A DNA stretch of 64,000 bases from CAWBCR01 sp963787375 (GCA_963787375.1 CAWBCR010000013.1:1-64000); one strand, 5' to 3'. Positions 8,498-18,401 are shown, numbered from the stretch's first letter. The notes: generated from the sequence alone by a model not told the origin. Numbers and translations: made by a program.

Positions 8498-10850
8498 ATG
8501 AGCTTCGATGCCAACGACATGCCAAAAGTCCTCCAGCTTTACCTGGAGATCAGCCAGTACCCGATCCTCGCGCGGCGGATCCGCCAGCGCATGCGCGAGG
8601 AGATCTTCAGCCGGGGGGTCGTGTCGCAGCCGGTGTTCGAGCAGGAGGTGCGCGACAAGGCCATCCGCTCGCAGGAGCGCGAGGGGCTGGTTAACCCGTT
8701 TGAGCAGGAGCCGCCGGACATCTGGCAGGACCGCGTCGAACAGATCCGCGACCACCTGACCGACTTCTATTTTGCCTACAACCTGCCGCACGACAGTTCA
8801 AGCACATCGTCGAAGAGGTGCTGTCTGAGCGCGCGCCCAATCAGGAAGTGGTGCTGACCTTCAACCCGGAGATGGCCCCTGGGACATGTTGTTCGTGCAG
8901 GGGGAGGGCTACGAGAACTACCCGCCAGAGAGAGCGGCAGTAAGGTCCAGCACCACCTGCGCGAGATTATCGTGGTGCTGATCAAGGCCATGATCTGCGA
9001 CCAACTTGCCTTCGTGCGGGTGGCGCGCGACTACTTCACATCAAGGACCTCAAGGACGTGCGGCGTCACCGGCGATGGGGCGGGGCAAGATCGGCGGCAA
9101 GGCGGCGGGGATGCTGCTGGCCTAGGAAGTCCTGCAGCGAACGAAGCCGCGCGGGCTCGACACCGAACGGCTGTCGGGCTGCCGGAGTCGTGGTATCATC
9201 GGCGCAGACATATTCTACGACTTCCACGCCAACAACGACCTGTTCCGCTATTATGAACCAGAAGTACAAACGGCCCGAAGAGATGATGGTCGACTACCCG
9301 ATGGCGTACAACGCCTACCTGAGCAGCAGCCTGCCCGGAAGACATCGTCGGGCAGTTGGCCGACCTGCTGCGCGACGTGGGAACGCACCGCTGATCGTGC
9401 GCTCGTCGAGCCTGCTCGAAGACAGCTTCGACACGTCATTCGCCGGCAAGTACGACAGCTTCTTCCTGCCCAACCAGGGCACGCACGAAGAAAACCTGCG
9501 CGAGCTGATCAAATCGATCATCATGGTGTACGCCAGCGTCATCCGGCCTGAGGCGCTGATCTACCGCGACCGGATGGGCCTGACCGACTACGACGAGCGC
9601 ATGGCGGTGCTCATCCAGAAGGTGGAAGGGCGGCGCTACGGGCATTACTTCTTCCCCGACTTTGCCGGGGTGGGCTTCAGCCACAACCCCTACCAGTGGA
9701 GCCCGCGCATCCGGCGCGAAGAGGGCCTGCTGCGGGTGGTCGTCGGGCTGGGCACGCGGGCCGTGGACCGGGTGGCGAGCGACTACCCGCGCATGGTGGC
9801 GCTGAGCCATCCCAGCCTGCGCCCGGAGTTCGGTGTGCGGATGGTGCGGCAATACTCGCAGCACCTGATCGACGTGATCGACCTGAAGACAACGAATTCA
9901 AGACGCTGCCGCTGTCGCAGGTGGTCGACATCAAGTACCCGTCGCTGCCGGCGATGTTCTCGGTCGAGCGCGACGGGTTCGTCCAGCCGCTGACCAGCCG
10001 CCCGGTGAGCCTCGACCCGCAGGACCTGGTCGTGACGTTCGACAACCTGCTGGCGCAGGAGCCGTTCGTGAACCTGATGCGCGGCGCGCTGGCCATTCTG
10101 GAAGAGGCCTACCAGCGCCCGGTCGACATCGAGTTCACCGGGGAGATCGTGGCCACGTACCCCAGGCCGCAGGCGCACATCACGCTGCTGCAATGCCGCA
10201 CGCTGAGCCGCCGGGCGGGAATGCGCAGCGCGGAACTGCCGGAGAACGTCCCGGAGGGTGACGTGCTGTTCACCGCCAACCGGCAGGTGCCCACCGGCTG
10301 CGTCGACGAGGTGCGGTACATTGTGTACGTCGACCCACACGCCTATGCGCACATCCCAGAGCCGCACACCCGCTTTGAGATCGGGCAGGTGGTGGGGCGG
10401 ATCAACCAGGCGCTGGTCGACAAACCGTTCATCCTGATGGGGCCGGGCCGCTGGGGCACGTCGAACATCCAGCTTGGCGTCAAGGTGACCTACGCCGACA
10501 TCTACAACACCAGGGTGCTGATCGAGATCGCCTACGCCGAGGACGGCAGCACGCCCGAAGTTTCCTACGGGACGCACTTCTTTCAGGACCTGGTCGAGGC
10601 GAACATCTACCCGCTGCCGCTGTACCCGCGCGACTCAGAGGTGACCTTCAACGAGGACTTCTTCCACTCCGCGCCGAACGCGCTGGCGCAACTGCTGCCC
10701 GCCGACGAGCGCTTCGCGCCGTACGTCAAGGTGATCGACATCGGGGCGGTGGCGCAGGGACGCACGCTGTCGATTGTGATGAACGGCGACGAGGAGAAGG
10801 CTATCGCCTACCTGACGGACGACCCGTGCTGCGAGTTGTCGCCGGACTAG
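8498..10850 (+). CDS. PEP/pyruvate-binding domain protein, multiple frameshifts
   Basis: Conceptual product of about 785 residues related to the N-terminal ATP-grasp domain of pyruvate phosphate dikinase and PEP synthase (PPDK_N): GKIGGKAAGMLL, then APLIVRSSSLLEDS and SFAGKYDSFFLPNQG in the middle, and FILMGPGRWGTSN towards the C terminus. I see no swivelling phospho-histidine domain and no PEP-binding TIM barrel, so it is not a complete dikinase; it may transfer phosphate to a partner or be regulatory. Start ATG 8498 has GGGAG six nt upstream. About eleven single-base indels between roughly 8794 and 9887, and one in-frame TAG near 9122, break the frame; the 3' half (9888-10850) is clean. Confidence 0.7.
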
Positions 10851-10872
10851 CCGCCCGCCCTGACTGTAAAGC

Positions 10873-10906
10873 AAAAGGCCCACTGCTCGCGAGCAGTGGG
10901 CCTTTT
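10873..10906. terminator. Bidirectional intrinsic terminator
   Basis: A perfect 34-bp palindrome: arm AAAAGGCCCACTGCTCG at 10873-10889 and its complement ending in TTTT at 10906. It gives a stem followed by a T-run on both strands and sits exactly between convergent stop codons (10850 plus, 10918 minus). Confidence 0.92.
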
Positions 10907-10917
10907 CGTCAGCCGGG

Positions 10918-11517
10918 TCACTTGCGCTTGAACAGCCTCTTCACGGCCTGGCCGGGATTGCGCATGGCGATGGCCGTCAGCGCCTTGCGGCGCTCGGCGT
11001 CGGGCAGGGCTTCGATGTACTTCATGGGGTTCACCGCGGTGCGGAACGATTCGGCAAGGGGGTCGACGGCCAGGGCGACCAGCGTGTCAGCGTCGAGGTG
11101 CGGCATTCTGGCGCGCCATTCGGGCAGGTCGGTGTCGCGGCGGCGGGTGAGCAGCGCCTCGTAGAAATACTCGCGCTGCTCGTCTGACAGCGCGGTGTCG
11201 CCGTGTGTCACGTCGGCCAGCAGGCCGATCATAGCCTCGGTGGCGGAGGCGTTCGGATCGGTGGCCAGCAACTCGATCACCGAGGTGATCAGGTCGTGGT
11301 AGCGTTTGGCGTTCCTGAGCAGCGTGCGCAGGATCATGGCCAGGTTCTCGCTGCGCGCCGGCGCGCTGAGGCGGGAGAACTCAGCGATAATGTCGGCCAG
11401 GACTTCCGGCTGCTGGTTGGGCGTGCGAGCCAGGTTGACAAGCGTCCTGAGATCGGCCTGCGCGAACCGGCTGCGGTCCGTGAGCGGGCGAGTTTGGTTC
11501 TTCTCGGAGCGGTTCAT
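10918..11517 (-). CDS. Uncharacterised helical protein
   Basis: A 199-residue, charged, predominantly helical cytosolic protein that I do not recognise. The internal layout (repeated helices with ADIIAEF, LAMILRTLLRNA, ATEAMIGLLADV, DADTLVALAVDP) resembles HEAT-like stacking, but no clear repeat consensus is visible. The start MNRSEK at 11517 is preferred over upstream in-frame codons because GAGGAA lies about 10 nt before it and the upstream residues look non-coding. A TATAAT on the minus strand at 11588-11593 could serve as its -10. The basic tail (AVKRLFKRK) could contact nucleic acid or membrane. It shares a bidirectional terminator with the gene before it. Confidence 0.7.
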   Translation of the reverse strand: MNRSEKNQTRPLTDRSRFAQADLRTLVNLARTPNQQPEVLADIIAEFSRLSAPARSENLAMILRTLLRNAKRYHDLITSVIELLATDPNASATEAMIGLLADVTHGDTALSDEQREYFYEALLTRRRDTDLPEWRARMPHLDADTLVALAVDPLAESFRTAVNPMKYIEALPDAERRKALTAIAMRNPGQAVKRLFKRK

Positions 11518-11646
11518 GATGTCAGCATTCCTCACGGGAACACGGCCACGATGGGTGAAGGGCGTGATCCCATCCTTACATATTCGTATTATACTCCTCA
11601 GAGTCGATTTGCATAATCGCACCATAGTACCTGGGGAGGGGGGACC

Positions 11647-12634
11647 ATGCGATATTTCATCACCGGCGCAACCGGTTTCATCGGGCGCGCGCTGACGCAG
11701 CAGGTGATCGCCGCCGGGCATGACGTGACCGCGCTGGTGCGCTCACCGGAGCGCGCGCAGGACCTGGCCGATCTGGGCGCGACGCTGGCTCAGGGCGACG
11801 TGACGGACAAGGACTTCGATGCGCGAGGCGATGGCCGGCGCGGACGGCGTGTATCACGTAGCGGGCTGGTACGAGGTCGGCACGCGCGACAAGCGCGCCG
11901 CCGTGCCGGTCAACGTCGACGGCACGCGCAACGTGCTGGAACTGATGCGCGAGCTGGCGATCCCGAAGGGGGTGTACACCAGCACACTGGCGATCTACAG
12001 CGACACGCATGGCCGCATCGTGGACGAGACGTATCACGAGCAAGGGGCGTTCAACAGCGTCTACGAGCGGACCAAGTGGCAGGCGCACTTCGAGGTGGCA
12101 CAGCCGATGATGGCGGACGGCCTGCCGCTGGTGATCGCGCAGCCGGGGGTGGTATACGGCCCCGGCGACCACAGCACGATCCGGACCGCGTTCGTGCAGT
12201 ACCTCAGAGGGATCCTGCCGCTGGTGCCGCGTGAGGTGGCGTTCTGCTGGTCGTATGTCGACGACTGCGCACGAGGAATCATGCTGGCGATGGAACGCGG
12301 CAAGCCCGGCGAGACGTACATCATCGGCGGGCCGCCGCACACGCTGCTGGAGGCCTTCAAGCTGGCGCGGCAGATCACCGGCAGGCCGCTGCCGCTGCTG
12401 CGACCCGGCTCCGGCATGATGCGCTTCATGGCGGGTTTCATGGGCGTGGTGGAGAAGGTCATCCCGCTGCCGCCGACTTTTACCAGGGAGGCGCTGCTCA
12501 GCTCGGCGGGGACGTACTTGGGCAGCAGCGCCAAAGCCGAGCGCGAACTGGGCTGGCAGGCGCGGTCGCTGGCGGAAGGGCTGCCGTCGGCGCTGGAATA
12601 CGAGATGGCACAGTTGGGCATCAAGCCGCGCTGA
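11647..12634 (+). CDS. NAD-dependent epimerase/dehydratase, one frameshift
   Basis: Extended short-chain dehydrogenase of about 328 residues. N terminus carries the Rossmann glycine motif GATGFIG; the active-site pair is in YERTKW (YxxxK); the C-terminal half contains LGSSAKAERELGWQ, typical of NAD-dependent epimerases and atypical dehydratases acting on sugar or acyl substrates. The frame breaks near 11815: removing one base after GACAAGGAC joins DVTDKD to SMREAMAGADGVYHVAGW. A strong GGGGAGGGGGG precedes ATG 11647. It is divergent from the helical protein gene across 129 bp. Substrate unknown. Confidence 0.82.
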
Positions 12635-12747
12635 ACGTCTTTTCGACGTGTGGAACAAAATCGGGGGCGGTATCGTCAATAGAGTGAGGCCGCAATCAGG
12701 CGGCCTGATACATGATCTCGACGCGGTCAAACCCGCAGGAGGATAGA

Positions 12748-13497
12748 ATGGCTTTCGTGAAACAGAATGGGAAATGGCTGGCGCTGATGGCGGCGCTGGC
12801 GCTGGTGCTGGTCGCGGTGGCCGGCTGCTCGGGCAGCCCGGCAGCGGCTGCCACCGGCAGCAACGCCGTGACGCCGATGATCACGGTCAACGGCAGCGGC
12901 GACGCGAGCGGCGCGCCCGACATCGCGACCGTCCAACTGGGCATCAACCAGCAGGGCGGCAACCTGGGGCAGGTCATCGCCGCAGCGAACAGCACGATGA
13001 CCAAGGTGATGGACGCCGTCAAGGCGCAGGGCATCGCCGACACGGACATGCAGACCACCAACTTCAACGTGTGGGTGGAGCAGCCGACCGACAACAACGG
13101 CAACCCGACCGGCCAGACGATCTATCACGTGCAGAACACGCTGTCGGTCAAGGTGCACGACCTGACCAAGACCGGTGACGTGATCGGGGCGGGGCTCGAC
13201 GCCGGCGCGAACACGGTCAGCAACCTGAGCTTCGGCATCGAGGACACCTCGGCGCTGGAGGAGCAGGCCCGCACCAAGGCCATCGCCGACGCGCAGAACC
13301 GCGCGCAGCAGCTCGCCGACGGGCTGGGCGTCAAGCTCGGTGGGCCGATCACGGTGACCGAGTTGTACGGTGCGCCGCCTGTGCCCCGGATCGCTTTCGA
13401 AGTACCGATGGCTGCGGCCTCGTCCGCACCGCCGGTCAGCCAGGGCGAGCTGACCGTCACCGTCGACGTGAACGTGTCTTTCGCCATCGAGAAGTAG
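12748..13497 (+). CDS. SIMPL-domain lipoprotein
   Basis: A 249-residue exported lipoprotein of the SIMPL/DUF541 family (oxidative-stress-defence-like proteins). Signal: basic start, hydrophobic LALMAALALVLVAVAG and lipobox AGC with lipidated Cys at about residue 27, then a low-complexity Ala/Gly/Ser linker. The SIMPL domain follows, beginning with ITVNGSGDASGAPDIATV and containing the QNTLSVKVHDL and IADAQNRAQQLADGLG segments. ATG 12748 is preferred over the upstream in-frame start at 12712 because a near-perfect AGGAGG precedes it and because it places the signal peptide at the N terminus. Biochemical role of the family is not well defined. Followed by its own terminator. Confidence 0.9.
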   Translation: MAFVKQNGKWLALMAALALVLVAVAGCSGSPAAAATGSNAVTPMITVNGSGDASGAPDIATVQLGINQQGGNLGQVIAAANSTMTKVMDAVKAQGIADTDMQTTNFNVWVEQPTDNNGNPTGQTIYHVQNTLSVKVHDLTKTGDVIGAGLDAGANTVSNLSFGIEDTSALEEQARTKAIADAQNRAQQLADGLGVKLGGPITVTELYGAPPVPRIAFEVPMAAASSAPPVSQGELTVTVDVNVSFAIEK

Positions 13498-13520
13498 CAG
13501 CGTCTTCGTCGTCCGTTATG

Positions 13521-13557
13521 GGGCGGCCTGTCCGATGATCGGGCAGGCCGCCCTTTT
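13521..13557 (+). terminator. Intrinsic terminator after the SIMPL gene
   Basis: Stem with arms GGGCGGCCTG (13521-13530) and CAGGCCGCCC (13544-13553), extended inward by CCGA/TCGG, followed by TTTT at 13554-13557. It lies 23 bp after the SIMPL stop codon. Confidence 0.9.
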
Positions 13558-13687
13558 CACATTTTATTCAGGTAACTTTAGTCGAAATTCACTGTTGTTA
13601 GTAGTATGCTTGAGAGAGTTATGTTGCGGGATCGCACACAGAGCGATAACCTTGCGCGGTTGATCCGGTAGAGAGCGAGAGGAATTC

Positions 13688-14080
13688 ATGGCTTCTCATC
13701 ATTGGTATGACCGATTTGCCCGAACGGCCACAGCGCCGCAGCCGGCGGCTGCACAACTCAGGCACCTGGGGCCCCACGAGGCGCAGGCCCGGCTGGACGC
13801 TGCGAACGAAGCGATCCTGCTCGACGTGCGCACCCACCAGGAATGGCTGTTCGACGGGTTCATCGAGGGCGCGACGCTGATCCCGATGGACGATCTGCTC
13901 GACCGCGCCGAGGACGAGCTGCCGCGCGATGCCGAGATCATCGTGTACTGCGCGCACGGCGTGCGCAGCGAGGCGGTGAGCCGCTTCCTGCTGCGGCAGG
14001 GCTATGGGCGAGTCAGTGACATCACGGGCGGGATCGCCGGGTGGATCGAGGCCGGGCTGCCGATCAAGCGCGTGAGCTAA
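13688..14080 (+). CDS. Rhodanese-domain protein
   Basis: A 130-residue single rhodanese domain preceded by a short N-terminal extension. The active-site loop is CAHGVRS with catalytic Cys88, forming the usual six-residue cradle; the conserved LLDVRTHQEW and the C-terminal ITGGIAGW motifs are present. Such proteins carry a persulfide on the cysteine and move sulfane sulfur to acceptors; the partner here is not evident. The GC-rich downstream hairpin and the independent upstream region suggest monocistronic expression. ATG 13688 has AGGA six nt upstream. Confidence 0.9.
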   Translation: MASHHWYDRFARTATAPQPAAAQLRHLGPHEAQARLDAANEAILLDVRTHQEWLFDGFIEGATLIPMDDLLDRAEDELPRDAEIIVYCAHGVRSEAVSRFLLRQGYGRVSDITGGIAGWIEAGLPIKRVS

Positions 14081-14100
14081 CTGAGCTACAGATTGATGAG

Positions 14101-14123
14101 CAGGCGGGGCGCGTCCCCGCCTG
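14101..14123 (+). terminator. Probable terminator after the rhodanese gene
   Basis: Nine-bp perfect stem (CAGGCGGGG at 14101-14109 with CCCCGCCTG at 14115-14123), 5-nt loop, followed by TTTGATT. The T-tract is short, so confidence is moderate. Confidence 0.65.
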
Positions 14124-14177
14124 TTTGATTCCGGCAGGCGATGATTAAGACGTTTCTTTCTTCTGGCAGAATTCGCA

Positions 14178-14183
14178 TATAAT
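14178..14183 (+). promoter_or_regulatory. TATAAT -10 hexamer before the caspase-like gene
   Basis: Consensus TATAAT, 39 nt before ATG 14222. No convincing -35 is present at 16-19 bp spacing (only a TTTCTT-like stretch), so it is a candidate only. Confidence 0.4.
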
Positions 14184-14221
14184 GGGCATATCAAGTGCCG
14201 ATCCTGCCCGGAGCAAATCGC

Positions 14222-16208
14222 ATGAGCTACCAACCGAGCTACGAGCGGTCACACGCGCTGGTAGTGGGCATCGACGCATACGAGGCGCTGCCGCCGCTGC
14301 AAACGGCCGTGCACGATGCCGAAGGGGTGACCCGCGCCCTGCGCGACGACCTCGGTTTTGAGGTGATGCTGCTGCGCGACGCCGAGGCCACGCGCGAATT
14401 CGATCCTGAGCTACATCTCTGACGACCTGGCCCAAACTGGACCCAACGACCGCGTGCTGGTTTACTTCGCCGGGCATGGGCTGACGCGCCGTGCGGCCAG
14501 CGGCGACGAGGTCGGGCTGATCGTGCCGTATGGCGCTCAACCGGGGCGCTACTCGCAGGCCATCGAGATGGGCTACCTGGTGGACCAGAGCAAGTTCATC
14601 CCGGCCAAGCACATCCTGTTCGTGCTGGATGCCTGCTTCAGCGGATTGGCCTTCACGCGCGGAGCCGAAATCGGCGAGCGGCTGCTGGACGACCTGATGA
14701 CGCGCCGGGCGGTGCAGGCCATCGCCGCCGGGCAGGCGGATCAGCAGGTGGCCGACCTGTTCGGGCCTGAAGGCCATTCCATCTTCACCGGGCTGCTGCT
14801 GGATCGGCTGACGCAGCGCGGCGGGATGCTGACCGGCAACGAGCTGGGGCTGTATCTCCAGCGGCACGTCGGCGCGAACACCCACAGCCGCCAGACGCCG
14901 CACTACGGGCACCTGCTGGGCAGCCACGGCGGCGACTTCGTGTTCTGGGCCGAGGAAGCGCCGGTCGTGACGCTGCCCGCCGACCTGCGCGATGCGGTAG
15001 CCAGCCCGCAGGCCTGGATGCGGCAGGGGGCTGTCAGCGGGCTGGCGCGGCTGCTCGACGGGCAGGTGGCCGATCTGGCGGACCTGGCCCGCGCCGAGCT
15101 TGAGCGGCTGTCCAGCAGCGACGACAGCCTCAGCGTGCGGGCCGCCGCCGCGCAGGTGCTGGAGCAGCTACACGCTGCCCCGCCAGTTGTCGAGCCGACC
15201 CCACAGCCGCAGCCCATGCCGCCAGCAGCCGAGCCAGTCTTGCAGCCGCAGCCCGCGCCGCCAGCAGCCGAGCCGGAACCGGCAGTGCCCCCGCGTAAGG
15301 CAGAAGCCGCCACAGTGGCGCTTCCCAGCACCCCGCGCCGCCGTGAGACTGCACCGCCCCGTGCGGAGCCTGCCGGGGCAAGCGGTGAGGCTGCCGCCAC
15401 GCCGGCGATGTCGATATGGCTGATCGGCCTGCTGACGGCGCTGGCCTGGGGCGCGGCGAACGGCCTCGCGCAGGCCGTGCTCTCATCATTGCCGGCTATC
15501 ACGCCCACCGCTTCGCTGATCGCGAGCCTGCTCAGGGGAGCGGTGGGCAGCCTGGCCCTGTGCCTGCTGCTGCGCCGCGCGTACCGCTCGCTGCGCTGGC
15601 AGACAATCGGGCTGATCGTGCTGGCCTGGTCAGCCGGGCTGGTCGTGATGATGATGATGGTGTACAACCCGGTGATTCAGTGGGCCAACACCTTCTACTA
15701 CAGGCGCGTCTTTAGCGGATTGTCGGAGGCAACCCTGTTTCCGGCTGCGACATGGCTTGGCACGCTGCTGAGCACCTTCCTGCCGGGCCTGGCGACCGGC
15801 TACCTGCTGCTGCCGCTGATGCCCGCCCGGCGGCGGGGAACCGAGTGGCTGATCGCGCTGGGCTGGGGGCTAAGCTGGGCAGGGGCCGCGCTGGTGGACG
15901 ACATGCTCGTCTCGCCGGTGTGCAGGTACGTCACGCACGCGGGCATCTGCATACCCATCGTGAACACAGCCACCTTCGGGCTGGTGGGGGGCGGGCTGGG
16001 CGCGGCCTTCATGCTGTGGGCAGGCAACAGGCAGCCGCGCCTGCGTGTGTGGGCCACCGTCGCGCTGGTGATGGCAGGGGCCGGGATGCTGGTCGTGAGC
16101 AGCTACGGCCTTGAGAATGACCTGATCCGCCTCGTGCCGTGGCTGTTCACGCTGGTGGCGTACCAGGTGGGCGTGGCAATGTGGGCGAAGCGCCAGCCGG
16201 CTACGTGA
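14222..16208 (+). CDS. Caspase-like (C14) peptidase with C-terminal membrane domain, one frameshift
   Basis: Conceptual product of about 660 residues. N-terminal caspase-like domain: strand SHALVVGIDAYEALPPL, catalytic His in LVYFAGHG, catalytic Cys in VLDACFSG, so both dyad residues are present. Then a region with helical HEAT-like character (AVASPQAWMRQGAVSGLARLL), a Pro/Glu-rich linker containing a 13-residue tandem duplication, and about six membrane segments. The frame breaks near 14402: deleting one G in GAATTCGATC joins ATREF to ILSYISDDLAQTGPNDR. Metacaspase-like proteins cleave after basic residues or serve in signalling; substrate unknown. The membrane tail would hold the protease on the cytosolic side. 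Confidence 0.82.
15204..15274 (+). repeat. 39-bp tandem duplication in the linker of the caspase-like gene
   Basis: Two 32-bp near-identical blocks at 15204-15235 and 15243-15274, period 39 bp (13 codons), encoding repeated QPQPxPPAAEP. Differences are confined to two adjacent bases (AT versus CG). In-frame period preserves the linker. Confidence 0.85.
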
Positions 16209-16970
16209 CCTGCCCGACCATCAACCCCATCACGATATCGACGCGAAAGGCTGCCGTCCTGCCGGCGGCCTCTTCACGCCGGATCGCCGCCTCGATCCTC
16301 GCCAGCCCTGCCGCGTAGGCGTCGTCGGAAAGCAGCACCAACTGCGAGGTGGAGTCCTTCTTCAGGAACGCGTCGCCAGCACCTCACGACCGTGAAAGAT
16401 GTGGGTGATGCGCTCGGCCACGCGGTAGGTCACATCCCCGAAGCCCGCCTCGACCATCCAGCCGCGCAAGGTATCCCAGGCCGGGTAGCGCGCAACGTCG
16501 ACTTCATACGTGCCGTCGAAAACCTGATACAGGTACCATTTGTCTGCGCCGCGCTGCGGGTCGAAGCCGACGACGGCCAGCCGCCCGCCGGGCCGCAGGG
16601 CGCGGCGCGCCTCGACGACGAACTGGTGGGGCTGCTCGAAGTGATGCAGCGCGTTGACGCACAATACCAGATCAAAGCAGGCGGCGGCGAAGGGCATCCG
16701 GCAGGCAGTGCCGCAGGCCAGCGCGCCGACGCCGGGCCGCGCCTGCGCCTGGCGCAGCATCCCGATAGAGCGGTCCAACCCGACCACGCGCCCGGCGAGC
16801 GGGCGCATCTCGGCGAGCCAGCGACCCGTGCCGCAGCCTGCCTCCAGCGCCGAGGCCGCACCGCGCGCCACGTCGCGCACGGCCTGCGCGACACCTTCGT
16901 AACGCTGCGCCGCGTAGCGGGCGTCGTAGCTGGCGGCGAGGGGGTTGTAGTCGACATGTTGATCGGGCAT
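16201..16970 (-). CDS. SAM-dependent methyltransferase, one frameshift
   Basis: Class I methyltransferase of about 256 residues (UbiE/Methyltransf_11 type). Motif I EAGCGTGRW at residues 43-51, motif II region VVGLDRS, and the post-motif IV segment FDLVLCVNALHHF are all present. The open frame ends near 16362, but shifting at about 16365-16375 continues smoothly through FLKKDSTSQLVLLSDDAYA and on to VGQVT with a stop at 16201-16203; that tail fits the family. The extended 3' end overlaps the convergent caspase-like gene by about 8 bp. Substrate unknown. Confidence 0.8.
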
Positions 16971-17035
16971 GGCGATGATCCTGCGGAAGACTCATAGGGC
17001 GGGGCGCGTCGCGAACGGCGCGCCCCGTTACGTGA

Positions 17036-17470
17036 TCAGCCCTGCATGTAGCGTTCCAGCCAGCCGCCGATCAGCGGGTAGTGGAAGTCGTGGCCCTGGA
17101 AGGCGCGCAGGCCGCCCCACAGGCCGATCAGGCCGATGATGACCATGACCGCCAGCGGGATGACCATGCTGCCCATGCCGATCCAGAAGATCGGCGGGGG
17201 CGGGGCGTTGTCGGGCAGGTTCATGATGGGGATGAAGCTGATTGCGTAGAAGACTCCCCACACCACCCACAGCGCCACGACCAGGATCATCGACAGAAGC
17301 TGGTAGACAGCGGCCTGCAGCGCCTGGAAAGCCACCCAGCGCGACTTCTCACGCTGGGTGACGTACAGCACCACGCCGACCAGTATCCCCAGCCCCTGCA
17401 CCACAATCGAGGCGTGGGCCAGCCCGGCCAGAATGCGACTTTCGAGCGTCGGTTGTTCCTGATTCTCCAT
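17036..17470 (-). CDS. DUF4870-like small membrane protein
   Basis: A 144-residue integral membrane protein with about three hydrophobic helices (SIVVQGLGILVGVVLYV, LLSMILVVALWVVWGVFYAI, MVIPLAVMVIIGLIGLWGG). The conserved HASI...GILVGVVLYVTQREKS pattern and KSRWVAFQALQA segment match the Tic20-like DUF4870 family, whose function is not established. Start MENQ at 17470 is chosen because GGAGG lies 8 nt upstream. It ends in an amphipathic segment HYPLIGGWLERYMQG. Same direction as the two CPBP proteases upstream and may be cotranscribed. Confidence 0.82.
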   Translation of the reverse strand: MENQEQPTLESRILAGLAHASIVVQGLGILVGVVLYVTQREKSRWVAFQALQAAVYQLLSMILVVALWVVWGVFYAISFIPIMNLPDNAPPPPIFWIGMGSMVIPLAVMVIIGLIGLWGGLRAFQGHDFHYPLIGGWLERYMQG

Positions 17471-17540
17471 GATATTCCCTCCCACTAACCCTGAGTTACG
17501 AATAGAGCGGCCCTATTTGCCGCCGATTACGTTCAGACGG

Positions 17541-18401
17541 TTACACCAGCGCGAGCAGCACGTGCAGCACGAGGTCCGCCGAGAAGTGGCCGATCATCGC
17601 GCTCTCCAGGCCGCGCGTCCAGTACAGCCAGCCAAAGGCGATGCCCAGCAGGCCGTTCAAGACCACCGCCCGGACGACGACCAGCGCGGTGAGCGGGATG
17701 CCGGCGGCTGCCGTACCCGGCAGGTGCCCCAGCCCGAACAGCACCGCCGCCAGCACGTTGGCGATCCACAGCACGGCCAGCGTCGGGCGGCCCTGGGCGT
17801 CGTGGCTGATCAGGCTGCCCAGCCAGGCCAGCAGCGTCAGCATGAACAGGCGCAGCAGCACCTCTTCAGCAATGCCGCCATAGAACGAGGCCAGAAGACC
17901 CTGCCAGGCCGGCGGCGCGGCAGTGGCCGAGGCCGGCGCACCACTGGCGGCCAGCAGCGCCTTGAGCCCAGGGCTGAAGACCCACGTGTCGACGGCGATG
18001 ACGAGCGCGCTGCCGATCGCGCCGACCGGCACGGCCAGCGCGGCCACACGCGGCAGCCGCTGCCAGATCGGCCTGCCGTTCAGCCAGCCTTCGAGGAAGG
18101 GCAGGCCCAGCCCGATGCGGCAGGCCAGCAGCAGCCCGACCGCCGCTGCCACGCCGAACAGCACCGCGTTCTGCGCGATTTGCGCGGCGATCACGACCCA
18201 CAGCGGGATGGTCAACTGCGCCAGGTACGCCGCCATCGTGCCGGACTGGGTTGACAGGCTGTAGGGAAGCACCGCCACCAGGCCAACCAGCGTCCCCGCC
18301 CACAGGATCAGAAACAGCTTCCAGTTGAAGGGCCGGCGCACGGGCAGCGACAGGTCGGCGTCGGCTGCGAAGGATGAAGGAGTTACCGAATTACTATCCA
18401 T
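17541..18401 (-). CDS. CPBP family intramembrane metalloprotease
   Basis: A 286-residue polytopic membrane protein (about seven or eight helices). CPBP/Abi motif 1 is present as AEEVLLRLF (EExxxR), followed by GLGHLPG (His) and a late MIGHFSADL (His/Asp), the metal-ligand set of the family that processes CaaX proteins or acts in membrane proteostasis. The start MDSNSV at 18401 is preferred to a longer in-frame start because the extra N-terminal residues are uncharacteristic. It is followed 73 bp upstream by a second CPBP gene; the pair probably forms an operon. Confidence 0.85.
   Translation of the reverse strand: MDSNSVTPSSFAADADLSLPVRRPFNWKLFLILWAGTLVGLVAVLPYSLSTQSGTMAAYLAQLTIPLWVVIAAQIAQNAVLFGVAAAVGLLLACRIGLGLPFLEGWLNGRPIWQRLPRVAALAVPVGAIGSALVIAVDTWVFSPGLKALLAASGAPASATAAPPAWQGLLASFYGGIAEEVLLRLFMLTLLAWLGSLISHDAQGRPTLAVLWIANVLAAVLFGLGHLPGTAAAGIPLTALVVVRAVVLNGLLGIAFGWLYWTRGLESAMIGHFSADLVLHVLLALV

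Noticed and set aside
17000..17027. CGGGGCGCG/CGCGCCCCG hairpin after the DUF4870 gene as terminator
   Set aside because: Nine-bp stem but no T-run on the minus strand, and the downstream methyltransferase is close; too weak to list.
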